Below, in pieces: positions 7,423-17,326 of a stretch of DNA of 57,157 bases (positions are counted from its first letter, which is position 1; each line of letters starts with the position of its first letter). This DNA is from Marinilabiliales bacterium (GTDB lineage: Bacteria > Bacteroidota > Bacteroidia > Bacteroidales > PUMT01). The position numbers and the translations under genes were made by a program. The stretch spans positions 1-57,157 of the forward strand of contig REEN01000075.1 in assembly GCA_007695015.1 (NCBI GenBank), written 5' to 3'. The notes below the pieces were generated by a model that was not told the origin of the DNA, did no database searches, and saw only the letters and a list, made by a program, of their open reading frames with translations.

Positions 7423-10116
7423 ATGCGGATAAACGTAAGGATCCTTACGGTAATAATCTCTTTTCTTCCATCCATGACCGGAGTTTTTGCCTTTGCCGGG
7501 GCACAGGATGACAAGAGGTATGGTATCGCTGAGATAGTTGAAATACTGGAGCAGAAGCACTCCGTAAGGATATTCTACGAACCTCAGTGGTTTGAAAATG
7601 AAACATTCAGCCTAACTATCACCCGGCTGCCGGTTGAACAGGCCGTTTCGAATATCATCAGGGGTAGGGGACTTACCCTGGTTGATATTGACGGATACCT
7701 GGTGATACTGCCCCTCGACATAACAGAGACGAGACGTGACCCCGATACGCTGTTGCTTACCATAGGCGACCCTTCACAATATGGAAGATTTAGCAGGGCC
7801 AATCTTTCCGGCAGGGTCCTGGACGGCACGACCGGCGATCCGCTTCCCGGTGCGGTGATATATTCGGAAACAACCGGCACCGGAAGTCCGGCAGACAGGG
7901 ACGGTGAATTCTCTCTAACGCTTCCCACGGGTGAGCTGATGCTCCGGCTCAGCTTTGTGGGGTATGAGGATCAGTACAGAAGGGTAAACCTTCTGGGGCC
8001 GGGCGAACATGACTTCTTCATGTTTGAGGAGACACAAAGGATTGATGAGGTCACCATAATGGCCAGGAGGGCCGAAGAGAATATCAGCCGTACACAGATG
8101 AGCGTAATAACCATGGATGCCCGGGTGCTGAGACAATTGCCTTCTGGTTTAGGCGACAGGGACATCCTTCAGGCTGTGACCCTTCTGCCGGGAATTCAGA
8201 GCACCGGAGAATTCGGGAGTGGATTTCATGTAAGGGGAGGCAGCAATGACCAGAACCTGGTAATGCTTGAGGGTATGCCGCTTTTCAACCCTTCTCATCT
8301 GTTCGGACTGGTATCGGTGGTCAATCCCGATATGGTAAGCGAAATGACCATGTACAAGGGCGGAATACCTGCACGTTACGGTGAAAGGGTATCATCGGTA
8401 ACCGATCTGCGTATGAATCCCGGCAATATTGATGAGTTCAGGCTAACAGGAGGTATCGGTCTTATCAACGGGCGAATGCACCTTGAAACACCAATAATAC
8501 CTGACAGGGTAAACCTGGCCATCGGGGGAAGGACCTCTTACTCGGACTGGCTGCTGGACCGGATACCGGCAGATGAACTGCTTAACAGCTCGGCAGGCTT
8601 TTACGATATCAGCGCCTCCCTGTCATTCACCCCGAACAGCAACACCACAATTTCGCTTTTTGCCTACCACAGCGATGACAACTTTTCCAGGGGCGGCATA
8701 ACCGGCTACGGCTACAGTAATACCCTGACCTCGTTAAGGTACAACAGGGTACTGAGCGAGACATTCTCGATGAACGTTACAGGTGGTGTCAGCCTCTATG
8801 ATTATACCGTATCGGAAACAGGCGAACTGATCGACACCGAATCATATGACTTACATTCATCAATTGATTACGGAAGTATGCGGACCAGCTTGCTGTGGTT
8901 CCCTGATGGTAACCACAGGGTTGAGTTCGGTCTGAATGCCATAGGATACGGAATAAACCCGGGCAACCTCTCTCCGGCCGGTTCAGGCTCGCGGATTGAA
9001 CCCATGCAGATAGACAGGGAACGGGGTGCTGAACTGTCGTTGTTTGCAAGCGATGAGTTTGAAATAACCGGCCGCATGAGCGCCGAAGTGGGGCTGCGGT
9101 ACACCCGTTACCTCTATCTTGGTCCGCGCCAAACCTACATCTATGATGAAACCAGACCCAGAAGGGTGGAGTTCATAACCGACACCCTCTCTTTCGGCAG
9201 GAACGAGACTGTGGCGGCATATGGCGGACTTGAACCCCGTGTCAGCTTCAGGTACAGCATTGACGGATCCAGCTCGGTAAAGGCAAGCTATACCAGGAAC
9301 AACCAGTATATAAACCTGGTATCCAATACGGCTGTAATCACTCCCGCAGATACATGGAAACTGAGCGACCATCACGTGAAACCTCTTACCAGCAACCAGT
9401 TCGCAGCCGGATACTTCAGGAACTTTGCAGACAACATGATCGAGACATCTGCCGAGCTCTATTTCAGGGATCTCAGGAACCTTACCGACCACAGGGACGG
9501 AGCTGAAATAGTGATGAACCCGCACATTGAGACAGACCTTATCAACGCGCGGGGATACAGTTACGGCCTGGAACTTTACGCGGCAAAAAATGCAGGCCGG
9601 TTTACCGGATGGATAAGTTACACCCTGGCTGTATCCAGGTTAAGGTCAGAAAGCACCTTTACGGAAGACCAGATCAACGACAACAGATGGTTCCCGTCAA
9701 ACTTCGACAGGCCCCATGAGATTGCACTCAATACGGGCTATAACATATCAAGAAGATGGCAAATTGGCGCCACCTTCAATTACAACAGCGGACGTCCCGT
9801 AACATTGCCCGAATTCGTGTTCCCGCATGGGGAGAGACAGCTGGTGTACTACTCCGACAGGAACAAATACAGGATGCCCTCGTACCACAGGCTGGACCTG
9901 CATATCTCACGGCATGAAACAATACGCATTAACAAGAGGCGCAGCGGGTACTGGACGTTTTCGTTACTGAATGTTTACGGGCGCAAAAACCCCTATTCGG
10001 TTTTTTATGAAAAGGAACGCACCTCGCCCGGAACAAGGACTTCAGAATTTAATTTATATAAACTTTACATAATCGGACGCCCGGTCCCGACACTGACATA
10101 TAATTTCAGGTTCTGA
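7423..10116 (+). CDS. TonB-dependent receptor with STN and carboxypeptidase-regulatory domains
   Basis: The 897-residue outer-membrane receptor has a signal peptide (to about residue 27), an STN domain (about 32-95, usually a contact site for an anti-sigma or TonB-like partner), a carboxypeptidase-regulatory-like beta sandwich (about 128-200, SGRVLDGTTGDPLPGA), a plug domain (about 220-330, with GFHVRGGSNDQNLVMLEGMP and YGERVSSVTDLRM) and a 22-strand-type barrel ending in a C-terminal Phe. It imports a substrate using TonB energy; the ligand is unknown. No SusD follows; instead a DUF4249 lipoprotein and a macroglobulin-like protein do, a recognised alternative Bacteroidota arrangement. No ECF sigma/FecR gene accompanies the STN domain here. 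Confidence 0.93.
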   Translation: MRINVRILTVIISFLPSMTGVFAFAGAQDDKRYGIAEIVEILEQKHSVRIFYEPQWFENETFSLTITRLPVEQAVSNIIRGRGLTLVDIDGYLVILPLDITETRRDPDTLLLTIGDPSQYGRFSRANLSGRVLDGTTGDPLPGAVIYSETTGTGSPADRDGEFSLTLPTGELMLRLSFVGYEDQYRRVNLLGPGEHDFFMFEETQRIDEVTIMARRAEENISRTQMSVITMDARVLRQLPSGLGDRDILQAVTLLPGIQSTGEFGSGFHVRGGSNDQNLVMLEGMPLFNPSHLFGLVSVVNPDMVSEMTMYKGGIPARYGERVSSVTDLRMNPGNIDEFRLTGGIGLINGRMHLETPIIPDRVNLAIGGRTSYSDWLLDRIPADELLNSSAGFYDISASLSFTPNSNTTISLFAYHSDDNFSRGGITGYGYSNTLTSLRYNRVLSETFSMNVTGGVSLYDYTVSETGELIDTESYDLHSSIDYGSMRTSLLWFPDGNHRVEFGLNAIGYGINPGNLSPAGSGSRIEPMQIDRERGAELSLFASDEFEITGRMSAEVGLRYTRYLYLGPRQTYIYDETRPRRVEFITDTLSFGRNETVAAYGGLEPRVSFRYSIDGSSSVKASYTRNNQYINLVSNTAVITPADTWKLSDHHVKPLTSNQFAAGYFRNFADNMIETSAELYFRDLRNLTDHRDGAEIVMNPHIETDLINARGYSYGLELYAAKNAGRFTGWISYTLAVSRLRSESTFTEDQINDNRWFPSNFDRPHEIALNTGYNISRRWQIGATFNYNSGRPVTLPEFVFPHGERQLVYYSDRNKYRMPSYHRLDLHISRHETIRINKRRSGYWTFSLLNVYGRKNPYSVFYEKERTSPGTRTSEFNLYKLYIIGRPVPTLTYNFRF

Positions 10117-10146
10117 GGAAAACAAAACCGGGTATTATCAAGGGAG

Positions 10147-11208
10147 ATGAACAGCATAAAATCATATACGGCAGTTTTATTAATTCTTACGGCCCTTTTC
10201 TCGTGCAGGGAGCTATATTACCCTGAAACAGATAGCTTTGACGACATACTGGTTGTGGACGGCCTGATTACCGACCAGCCGGGCATGAGCTATATCAGTA
10301 TACTTTACCAGGAGCTGACCCCGGTCAGAAACCTTCTGCCTCTGAGAAGCGCAACCGTATACCTGAGCGATGACGACGGTGATGTTTACCCGTTCACCAT
10401 ATCCGGGGAAAAATATTATCCACCCAGCGGTTTCAGGGGAATTGAGGGTCAAAGCTATGTTCTGCACATTGAGACGGAGAACGGAGATATTTACAGGTCA
10501 GAACCCCAGCAGATCGTGCCTGCGGCAAAGCTGGACGCACTTCACCCCCACCGCACCACCAGGGAGTTTCTATATGAAGATATGCAGGGAAATCCTGTTC
10601 GCAGAAGCATCAGGGGCACAAATGTATACTCCGATTTGACAGGTATGGAGGGGACGATTCTGAGGTTCCGGACAGAGGTCACCATGCTGCTGTTGTACAA
10701 TTACTATCACTTCAGGATACCCGACGTTGATGTTTATTACCGCTGGAAAAAGCTGAGCCTGAATGATGAGCCCGGCATTAACATCCACCGGTTTGATGGT
10801 GACTACGAGACAGTGTCAGGCCATTCACTCTGTTTCCTGCCCGCGGAAAAGACTCATTACGGACTTAATCCGGAGGAGTACATGCACCGGAAGATATTGA
10901 TAATAAGGTATTATACCCTTAATAATGAGGCTTACCGGTTCCACCGCGAAGCCCACAGGCAAATGACCTCCGAGAACAAGCTGTTTGACCCGGTGGTATC
11001 ACAACTGCCTTCCAACATAACATGCATTACCGATCCCGGCAGGCTGGCAGTGGGTTTTTTTGAGGCCTCATCAACACGCTCGGAAACCCATATGCTGGTT
11101 GACCAGTCATACGACAATATATTCAATTTCATAAGAATAGAAGACCTTGAGCATATCCCTCCAAGAGGATCTATGCTTAACGTTAAACCTGCCTTCTGGA
11201 AAGACTAA
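10147..11208 (+). CDS. DUF4249 family lipoprotein
   Basis: This 353-residue protein has a lipoprotein signal (ILTALFSC, Cys20) and the DUF4249 hallmark start 'DDILVVDGLITDQPG' followed by a beta-sandwich region with 'PLRSATVYLSDDDG' and 'GQSYVLHIETENGDIYRSEPQ'. DUF4249 proteins are encoded next to TonB receptors in many Bacteroidota and are probably surface-exposed partners of the receptor, though their function is not established. The gene is 30 bases after the receptor and 2 bases before the next gene, so all three form one operon. Confidence 0.9.
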   Translation: MNSIKSYTAVLLILTALFSCRELYYPETDSFDDILVVDGLITDQPGMSYISILYQELTPVRNLLPLRSATVYLSDDDGDVYPFTISGEKYYPPSGFRGIEGQSYVLHIETENGDIYRSEPQQIVPAAKLDALHPHRTTREFLYEDMQGNPVRRSIRGTNVYSDLTGMEGTILRFRTEVTMLLLYNYYHFRIPDVDVYYRWKKLSLNDEPGINIHRFDGDYETVSGHSLCFLPAEKTHYGLNPEEYMHRKILIIRYYTLNNEAYRFHREAHRQMTSENKLFDPVVSQLPSNITCITDPGRLAVGFFEASSTRSETHMLVDQSYDNIFNFIRIEDLEHIPPRGSMLNVKPAFWKD

Positions 11209-11210
11209 AA

Positions 11211-13979
11211 ATGAGAATGATGCACAGGTTTTACATTATGTCGATATTACTTTGCGCACTTCTGAATCACGGCATCCTGGTGCTGGCGGGTGTTGCCGGA
11301 CCGGACCATGGTCAATACCGGGCAGAAACGATTAATATTCACACCGACAGGGATTTTTACATCGCAGGCGAAAGGGTTTACTTCCGGCTCGATATAAGCA
11401 ACAGGTATGGTGCCCCGGCAAGCAGCATTGCCTACCTGGTAATCAGGAACCAGCGCAATGAGGTCATCGAAAGGGCATCACTGATCGTTAAGGATAACAT
11501 GGCAAAAGGCAGCATCTACCTGCCCGACACCCTCAGCACCTCGTATTACCAGCTTGTGGCATTTACCAATTTGATGAGGAACTTCCCGGAAGAGTATTAT
11601 GCCTTCAAACAGATAGTTGCAATAAACCGGTTTGACGACACCGCTTATGAAAGCCTCTTACCCGGAAATAATGGCCGGACAGGACACCCCCCTGATAACC
11701 CCGGCAATAAAGGGCCAGCCGATGATGCAGGGGACATCCCTTACAGTCGGGCCAAAACAGAGCCTACGTCGGGCAGCTCTTCTGACCCCGGCGACAGGTT
11801 TTCCGGGGACAAGACAACAGGCAGTCCCAGCAATGAACCTTTGAGAATATCAATGCCCGTCACAACAGCCGGAACACGTGAGATGTTCGAGCTGGAAATA
11901 GAGTCCCTTCTACCTGAGGGTACTCCGGCCATTCTCACCGTTTCTGTGGCACAGAGCAGCTCTTTTGCAGACAGTCAGAGTAATTATGGTGCCGGCGGCA
12001 GCGACAGCAGGGTGCCTGACAGAAACCCCGGCATTAATGCAGGCACAACTGGTGCAAGCACAACAGAAATTACCGGTACTGCCATAGCCGGCAGCAGATT
12101 TGCCGTTTCATCCCGGTTTTTCAAGGAGACCAACGGGCCTGTTTTAACGGGAAGGGTCCAAAACCGCATTAATGGAGAAGGGATCCCCGGAGCCACAGTT
12201 ATTCTATCGGTAACCGATACCACTCTAAACCTGCTATATGCTATAACTGACAATAACGGAACATTCCACTTCAGGCTCAACGATTACCATGACGGCAGAG
12301 AGCTTTGGTTTTCCCTGTATAACGGTGACAATAGCTCAGACAATGCAGAGATATTGATTGACAACCGTTACAGTCTCCGATCCCCCTTTATTCCCGAAAC
12401 CGGACGGCATATGATACCCGGCCGGGAGCATATTCTTGCCAGCAGGGATATAGTGAGGGTGAACAAAACCCTGGGTATTGATCATAACCTGCACAGGGAA
12501 AGGGCAGGCCACGGATACCGTCCGGTTATATATTCCGCTCCGGCCTACACCCTCGAAACAATGAGAGAATACGAGTACCTTGAGAACCTGCAGGAGATCG
12601 CACGCGAACTTCTTCCTTTTTTAAGGATCAGGAGGCAGGGCGACCTGTACACATCGACCATGATGCTAAGGTACGAAGACACTTACCTGCAGGACACCCC
12701 TGCATACTTTATTGACGGTATATACGCCGGTGATCTCAACAGCCTTGTACATCTCGATTCCGATGCCATTGAGAGAATCGAGCTGCATAACTACAACTGG
12801 CGCCACGGGAACATCCTCTTCCCTGGCATTGTAGCCCTCTTCAGTACTGGCCGCCAATACAGGGAGATTGAGGTCGCAGGACCCACTGCCACCACCTTCC
12901 AGCGTCCGGCAGCAGGCTACTCATCCTATGACCCTCCCGACCATGCTAAAGTTGAGATGCGCAGGTCAAGGCCGGACTTCAGGCAGCTTCTTTTCTGGGA
13001 CCCTGTTTTCATTATCGGCCCGGAACAGCCAAAGAGAACCGCCAAATTCTTCACGGGCGATCTGAAAGGTGAATTCACCGTTAAAGTAAGCGGTTCAACC
13101 GGTAACGGCAAGTTAATCTCACAGGAGGCCCGGTTTGTTGTTTCAGACGATAAGAATACCGGCACACCGAACTCCCGGAATTCGATGAACAATGGCCCGG
13201 GTGACAGCCGGGATGGCGGACTGCAGCCTGGTAATGCGATGCCACCTGCCCTTAATACCCCCGAAGGCTCCCCGCTCACTGCAGAAGAACGTGATGGCAC
13301 GCCACCCGTTACCCCGGCAAATGAGATCGACTTCGACGACACCGAAAGATTCTTTGAACAGGGGCTCTCCGGCCGGGTCACAAATCCCCCCCGCCGCTTA
13401 ATCGGCAACCAGCATTACCCTGACGAGGAGTGGCACAGGGGCAGCGTCGTTCTTAATAGCGGAACAGAGGTAAAAGGCAAGCTCCTGAGGTACAACGGCT
13501 ATCTTGACGGACTATTCTGGCTCTACGAAGGAGATTACCAGCAGGTACAGGTTGACAGGGATATGATAAAGGAGTTCCGTATCCCGGGCCCTGCCGGACA
13601 ACTCTCTGTTTACAGGAAAATAAGTGTAAATGCACCAGTTCTTGCCGGAACTGATGACATTTTCGGAGAATTGCTCCATGATGGTGATATTTCAGTATAT
13701 GCCTGGCGAAGGATAATTGAGACGGGCAGGGGTGACCAGAGGATCGGGGAGATCATTTACGGAGGAATGCGCATTAAGCCCGCTCACATCTATATTATAA
13801 GGCTCCCCGATGAAACTGTTCACACCACAAGGAGGATCAGCCGCAGGCGTATCCTTGACATGTTCCCCGAAAACAGGAGGGAGATAAGACGCCTGCTGAG
13901 AGAGCACCGGATGAGACCCGTAACCGAACAGGATCTTGTTGAAACGGCTGTTATTCTTGAAGATTACCTTAAAGAATAA
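11211..13979 (+). CDS. Macroglobulin-domain (MG2-like) periplasmic/surface protein
   Basis: A 922-residue exported protein (signal peptide about 1-35). Residues about 40-125 (INIHTDRDFYIAGERVYFRL) match the MG2 strand pattern of alpha-2-macroglobulin-like proteins. Around 310-355 is a carboxypeptidase-regulatory/CNA-like fold (GRVQNRINGEGIPGATVILS), and around 470-550 a TonB-plug-like segment (PAYFIDGIYAGDLNSL..DSDAIERIEL). Three Gly/Pro/Asp/Ser-rich low-complexity linkers separate these parts (about 150-205, 250-285, 650-705). Such proteins are found in operons with STN-type receptors and DUF4249 lipoproteins and may form an outer-surface complex. The exact task is unknown. Confidence 0.8.
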   Translation: MRMMHRFYIMSILLCALLNHGILVLAGVAGPDHGQYRAETINIHTDRDFYIAGERVYFRLDISNRYGAPASSIAYLVIRNQRNEVIERASLIVKDNMAKGSIYLPDTLSTSYYQLVAFTNLMRNFPEEYYAFKQIVAINRFDDTAYESLLPGNNGRTGHPPDNPGNKGPADDAGDIPYSRAKTEPTSGSSSDPGDRFSGDKTTGSPSNEPLRISMPVTTAGTREMFELEIESLLPEGTPAILTVSVAQSSSFADSQSNYGAGGSDSRVPDRNPGINAGTTGASTTEITGTAIAGSRFAVSSRFFKETNGPVLTGRVQNRINGEGIPGATVILSVTDTTLNLLYAITDNNGTFHFRLNDYHDGRELWFSLYNGDNSSDNAEILIDNRYSLRSPFIPETGRHMIPGREHILASRDIVRVNKTLGIDHNLHRERAGHGYRPVIYSAPAYTLETMREYEYLENLQEIARELLPFLRIRRQGDLYTSTMMLRYEDTYLQDTPAYFIDGIYAGDLNSLVHLDSDAIERIELHNYNWRHGNILFPGIVALFSTGRQYREIEVAGPTATTFQRPAAGYSSYDPPDHAKVEMRRSRPDFRQLLFWDPVFIIGPEQPKRTAKFFTGDLKGEFTVKVSGSTGNGKLISQEARFVVSDDKNTGTPNSRNSMNNGPGDSRDGGLQPGNAMPPALNTPEGSPLTAEERDGTPPVTPANEIDFDDTERFFEQGLSGRVTNPPRRLIGNQHYPDEEWHRGSVVLNSGTEVKGKLLRYNGYLDGLFWLYEGDYQQVQVDRDMIKEFRIPGPAGQLSVYRKISVNAPVLAGTDDIFGELLHDGDISVYAWRRIIETGRGDQRIGEIIYGGMRIKPAHIYIIRLPDETVHTTRRISRRRILDMFPENRREIRRLLREHRMRPVTEQDLVETAVILEDYLKE

Positions 13980-14094
13980 ACTGGTTCAGCCTCCATTTTT
14001 TTCTGTCGCCAAAAAGCCATACTTTTATAAAGCAATCCGCTTCCGGCCGGTCCGGACTGATGTTCCGTCATTTTTACAATAACCATTGAAAACA

Positions 14095-15096
14095 ATGTCG
14101 CAAACCCTTCACGAAATAAAGGAACTGCATTCCCGGATAAGCGACAGGATACTGTCTAAACTCAATGTGACAGGTACAGGAATCGGATATAAGCGTACAG
14201 CCGGCAGGAAGACCGGAGATCTCTGCATAATCTGCTCGGTTGAAAACAAGGTTGCAATAGCAAACCTCCCGGAAAGAGATAAAATACCAGCTGTAATTGA
14301 CGGCATACCCACGGATGTACAGCCCACAGGCACAATATATGCGCTTGGAAGGCCAACCGGAAGGTTTCGCCCTGCTCCGGGCGGCGTAAGTGCGGGACAT
14401 GTCGGTGTAACTGCAGGAACCCTCGGCTGCCTGGTAAGAAGCAAGGGAAGGATCCATTTACTGTCCAACAACCATGTGCTTGCCAATTCAAATATGGCTG
14501 GCACCGGCGATATGGTCCTGCAACCCGCACCACTCGACGGCGGCACGCCAGATAACGACCAGATAGCCAGGCTCACCAGGTTCATACCAATCATTTTCGA
14601 ACAGGAAGAAGGCAGGTCCCTCCTTGCAAATACAATCACCGGTATCTTCAATTTTTTTGCACGTATCTCAGGCAGCGCGACCAGGCTTGAGGCACGGAAG
14701 GTGAACGCCCGAAAGAACCTGGTCGATTGCGCCATAGCTGAGCCCTTCAATGAAGGAGAGGTTTCAAACGAGATACTGGGTATTGGAACCATTGCCGGCA
14801 CTGCCGGCGGTGAACTCAATATGGAAATAAAGAAGAGCGGCCGTACCACGGGACTGACAACAGGAATTATTGAACAAACCGATGCCACAGTAAGGGTTAA
14901 CTTTGGCGCCGGAAAAACAGCACTGTTCACCGACCAGCTCATTGCGGGCGCAATGAGCCGGGGAGGCGACAGCGGATCAGTGATACTGAACAGTCATGAT
15001 GAAATAGTCGGGCTGCTATTTGCAGGCAGCAGCAACACGACCATTATCAACAGGATACAGAACGTTTTCAACTTGCTTGATATCACGCTTCCGTGA
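14095..15096 (+). CDS. Trypsin-like serine protease without export signal
   Basis: The 333-residue protein has a chymotrypsin-fold catalytic triad: His127 in SNNHVLA, Asp211 in LVDCAIAEP and Ser293 in RGGDSGSVI. It resembles the cytosolic, NAL1-like bacterial group more than DegP: there is no signal peptide and no PDZ domain. Residues about 22-80 form a separate N-terminal alpha/beta domain (VTGTGIGYK ... IPAVIDGIPTDV) that recurs as a stand-alone protein in the next gene. A TTG nine bases upstream would extend the frame, but the ATG here preceded by AAAACA is preferred. Substrate and activation unknown; the paired small gene suggests regulation. Confidence 0.85.
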   Translation: MSQTLHEIKELHSRISDRILSKLNVTGTGIGYKRTAGRKTGDLCIICSVENKVAIANLPERDKIPAVIDGIPTDVQPTGTIYALGRPTGRFRPAPGGVSAGHVGVTAGTLGCLVRSKGRIHLLSNNHVLANSNMAGTGDMVLQPAPLDGGTPDNDQIARLTRFIPIIFEQEEGRSLLANTITGIFNFFARISGSATRLEARKVNARKNLVDCAIAEPFNEGEVSNEILGIGTIAGTAGGELNMEIKKSGRTTGLTTGIIEQTDATVRVNFGAGKTALFTDQLIAGAMSRGGDSGSVILNSHDEIVGLLFAGSSNTTIINRIQNVFNLLDITLP

Positions 15097-15125
15097 CCGT
15101 TAACCGATATTTAAACAATGATATT

Positions 15126-15353
15126 ATGGAAAATTCAGATGAACAGGCAAAAATGATAATCAGCCGTTACGGAGAGATCTGGATGGGACTTGATAGTGTC
15201 ACCTCGATAGGAGTTGGAAAAACAGATGAGGGAAAAACAACGATCATAATCTCCCTCGAAAAAGACATTCCCGCCACCCGGGATGTTTTTCCTGCCGAGA
15301 TCGAAGGTGTCCCGGTACAGATCAGGATCAGCGGCACAACTAAACCACTTTAA
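15126..15353 (+). CDS. Small stand-alone homologue of the protease N-terminal domain
   Basis: A 75-residue protein from this ATG (a GTG at 15093, overlapping the protease stop, would add 11 residues). Its core (VTSIGVGKTDEGK ... IIISLEKDIP ... FPAEIEGVPVQIRISGTT) aligns in order with residues about 24-80 of the upstream protease (VTGTGIGYK ... IICSVENK ... IPAVIDGIPTDVQPTGT). It lacks the His, Asp and Ser of the triad. The best guess is a domain that binds the protease or its substrate, or mimics the protease's own N-domain. It is translated right after the protease and 23 bases before a membrane protein gene. Confidence 0.72.
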   Translation: MENSDEQAKMIISRYGEIWMGLDSVTSIGVGKTDEGKTTIIISLEKDIPATRDVFPAEIEGVPVQIRISGTTKPL

Positions 15354-15376
15354 ATCATTTCACAAAAAAATTCAAC

Positions 15377-16096
15377 ATGAGACATCCCCGCGACCTTTAT
15401 CCATTCGTTCTGATTATCGGCGGAGCACTGGTAATTATACTCGCACTGGTAATGCTCTACATGCTTGACCGCCTTTCGGCGGAACAGGAAGAAATTACTG
15501 AAACTGAAAAGATAACGGTTGTCGGAATGGAGGCAGAGCCCGACAGCCAGGGATGGCGACACCTGTTCAACGGTGTGACCCTTGACGGATGGGAAAAGAC
15601 AAACTTTGGGCCACAGGGACCTGTCATGGTGAGGGATTCCTCCATTATAATGGCATTTGGTGATGGTCCCACAGGCATTACATGGACCAGGGAGTTCCCG
15701 GTGATGGACTATGAACTGAGCCTGCTGGCCATGCGCGTTGACGGCAATGATTTCTTCAGTTCAGTTACATTCCCCGTATCGGATGAACATTGCACCCTCA
15801 TTGTGGGAGGATGGGGAGGTTCGCTGGTCGGGATAAGCAGCATTGACGGATCCGATGCTTCCGAAAACTTCACACGTACAGGTTTCCCATTTGAGGACGG
15901 GCGGTGGTACCATGTCAGGATCAGGGTCTTCGATGACTATATCAGGTGCTTTATAGACGGAGAAGAGTTGGTAACAGTATCCATTAAGGATCACTCCTTC
16001 TCCGTAAGGTCGGAAGTGAACCTTTCCAGGCCCCTTGGTATTGCCACCTGGGTTACCACCGGTGCAGTCAGGGATATCCGGTTCAGGGAATTATAA
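15377..16096 (+). CDS. Membrane-anchored DUF1080 (3-keto-disaccharide hydrolase-like) protein
   Basis: The 239-residue protein has one N-terminal transmembrane helix (about residues 10-30, FVLIIGGALVIILALVMLYM) and a C-terminal concanavalin-like sandwich (about 55-239) starting with the DUF1080 signature LFNGVTLDGWE and containing 'GRWYHVRIRVFDDYIRCFIDG'. DUF1080 domains bind or cleave sugars; here the domain would face the periplasm. It is the third gene after the trypsin-like protease, 23 bases downstream of the small protein, so co-transcription is likely. Whether it is an enzyme, a sugar sensor or a protease target cannot be decided. Confidence 0.75.
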   Translation: MRHPRDLYPFVLIIGGALVIILALVMLYMLDRLSAEQEEITETEKITVVGMEAEPDSQGWRHLFNGVTLDGWEKTNFGPQGPVMVRDSSIIMAFGDGPTGITWTREFPVMDYELSLLAMRVDGNDFFSSVTFPVSDEHCTLIVGGWGGSLVGISSIDGSDASENFTRTGFPFEDGRWYHVRIRVFDDYIRCFIDGEELVTVSIKDHSFSVRSEVNLSRPLGIATWVTTGAVRDIRFREL

Positions 16097-16189
16097 GGAC
16101 CATCCGTAAATCAGGCATAACGGCAGCTGAGGCTATTGCTGCACGGGGCTCACTATTCTGGCCGGCTCAGGGTGCCGGTAACGTTACAG

Positions 16190-17326
16190 TCATTCCGGTA
16201 TTACCTCCCGGGCAATCCCGGCCACCTCGTAAAATGCAGGTTTGGGTTGCCATTCCCGGTCAAAAAGGAGGGGATGGTTGGTCCTCCCCCTGACGGGGTA
16301 ATTATTTTTCCAGGTATTTAAATCATTTACTCCCCAGAAAGTTACCCTGGTAATAACATCCCGGTGTTTAAGGTACACTTCGAATACCTCCCTGTAGCGT
16401 TCTGCGAGTTCCTCTTGCACTTCATCGGGTAACTTATCAGTAAAGGGATTTATACCCTCCTCTTCCTGATCGATCAGGGCTCTGTCGATACCCTGGAAGT
16501 AGCCCGACGGATACGGAAGCACATCTATCTCCAGCTCTGTAACCATAACGTCGATACCAAGTGCGGCAAAATCAGTTATTGTCTTTTCGATCTCCGTAAC
16601 AGGAGGAGTTGTAAGATGAAGATGAGACTGGGTGCCGATACCTGTTACAGGAGCACCGTTCTCCTGCAGGTACTTAACAAGCTTCACAGCGCCTGCACGC
16701 TTTACCGGATCCTCAAGGTTGTAATCGTTATAATAGAGTTCTGCTTCAGGATCAGCTTCACGTGCAAAATTAAATGCCTTCACCAGGTATTCAGGCCCTA
16801 TGACCTGGTACCATACTGACTCCCTCAGGGTGCCGTCTTCGTTCAATGCTTCATTAACAACATCCCAACCATGAATTCTTCCTTTGTACCGCCCCACAAC
16901 CGTATGAATATGATCGCGCATCCTCTCAATCAGCGTCTCCCGGTCAGGCAGATTCCCATACTCATCCTGGAAAACCCAGGCGGGAGTCTGGCTGTGCCAG
17001 ACAAGTGTGTGACCCACCATGAACATATCATTCCTTTCGCCGAATTCAACAAAAAGATCAGCCGGCTCAAAATTGAATACACCTGGTTCAGGTTGGATAT
17101 GCTGCCACTTGGTTATATTCTCAGGAGTAATTGTATTGAAGTGGGTTTCTATCAGTTCTATACTGGCGGTATCTCTCCCGTATATCTGCGACCTGTTCAT
17201 GGCAGTACCAATAACAAAAGCATCGCTGTAAAGCTCCTTGAGCCGGGGTAATGAATCATCAGGCGGACTGCCGCATGATGAAAAGACAAGGAATAATGCC
17301 GGAAGAGAAAACACTATATTTCTCAT
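16190..17326 (-). CDS. GH10 endo-1,4-beta-xylanase lipoprotein
   Basis: A 378-residue glycoside hydrolase family 10 enzyme with a lipoprotein signal (LFLVFSSC, Cys18). The barrel shows the family landmarks ITPENITKWQ (substrate-binding strand), HTLVWHSQTPAW, the acid/base Glu159 in WDVVNEA and the nucleophile Glu264 in VTELEID (the common TELD is TELE here). It would cut xylan or xylo-oligosaccharides at the cell surface or in the periplasm. It stands alone, without SusC/D or side-chain-removing enzymes nearby, so a scavenging role is more likely than a dedicated polysaccharide locus. Confidence 0.94.
   Translation of the reverse strand: MRNIVFSLPALFLVFSSCGSPPDDSLPRLKELYSDAFVIGTAMNRSQIYGRDTASIELIETHFNTITPENITKWQHIQPEPGVFNFEPADLFVEFGERNDMFMVGHTLVWHSQTPAWVFQDEYGNLPDRETLIERMRDHIHTVVGRYKGRIHGWDVVNEALNEDGTLRESVWYQVIGPEYLVKAFNFAREADPEAELYYNDYNLEDPVKRAGAVKLVKYLQENGAPVTGIGTQSHLHLTTPPVTEIEKTITDFAALGIDVMVTELEIDVLPYPSGYFQGIDRALIDQEEEGINPFTDKLPDEVQEELAERYREVFEVYLKHRDVITRVTFWGVNDLNTWKNNYPVRGRTNHPLLFDREWQPKPAFYEVAGIAREVIPE

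Noticed and set aside
13192-14942. Long minus-strand frames opposite the MG2-like protein and the protease (for example 14109-14942).
   Set aside because: They are composition shadows: Ser/Pro/Val-rich, no domain, no start context, and fully antisense to well-supported genes.
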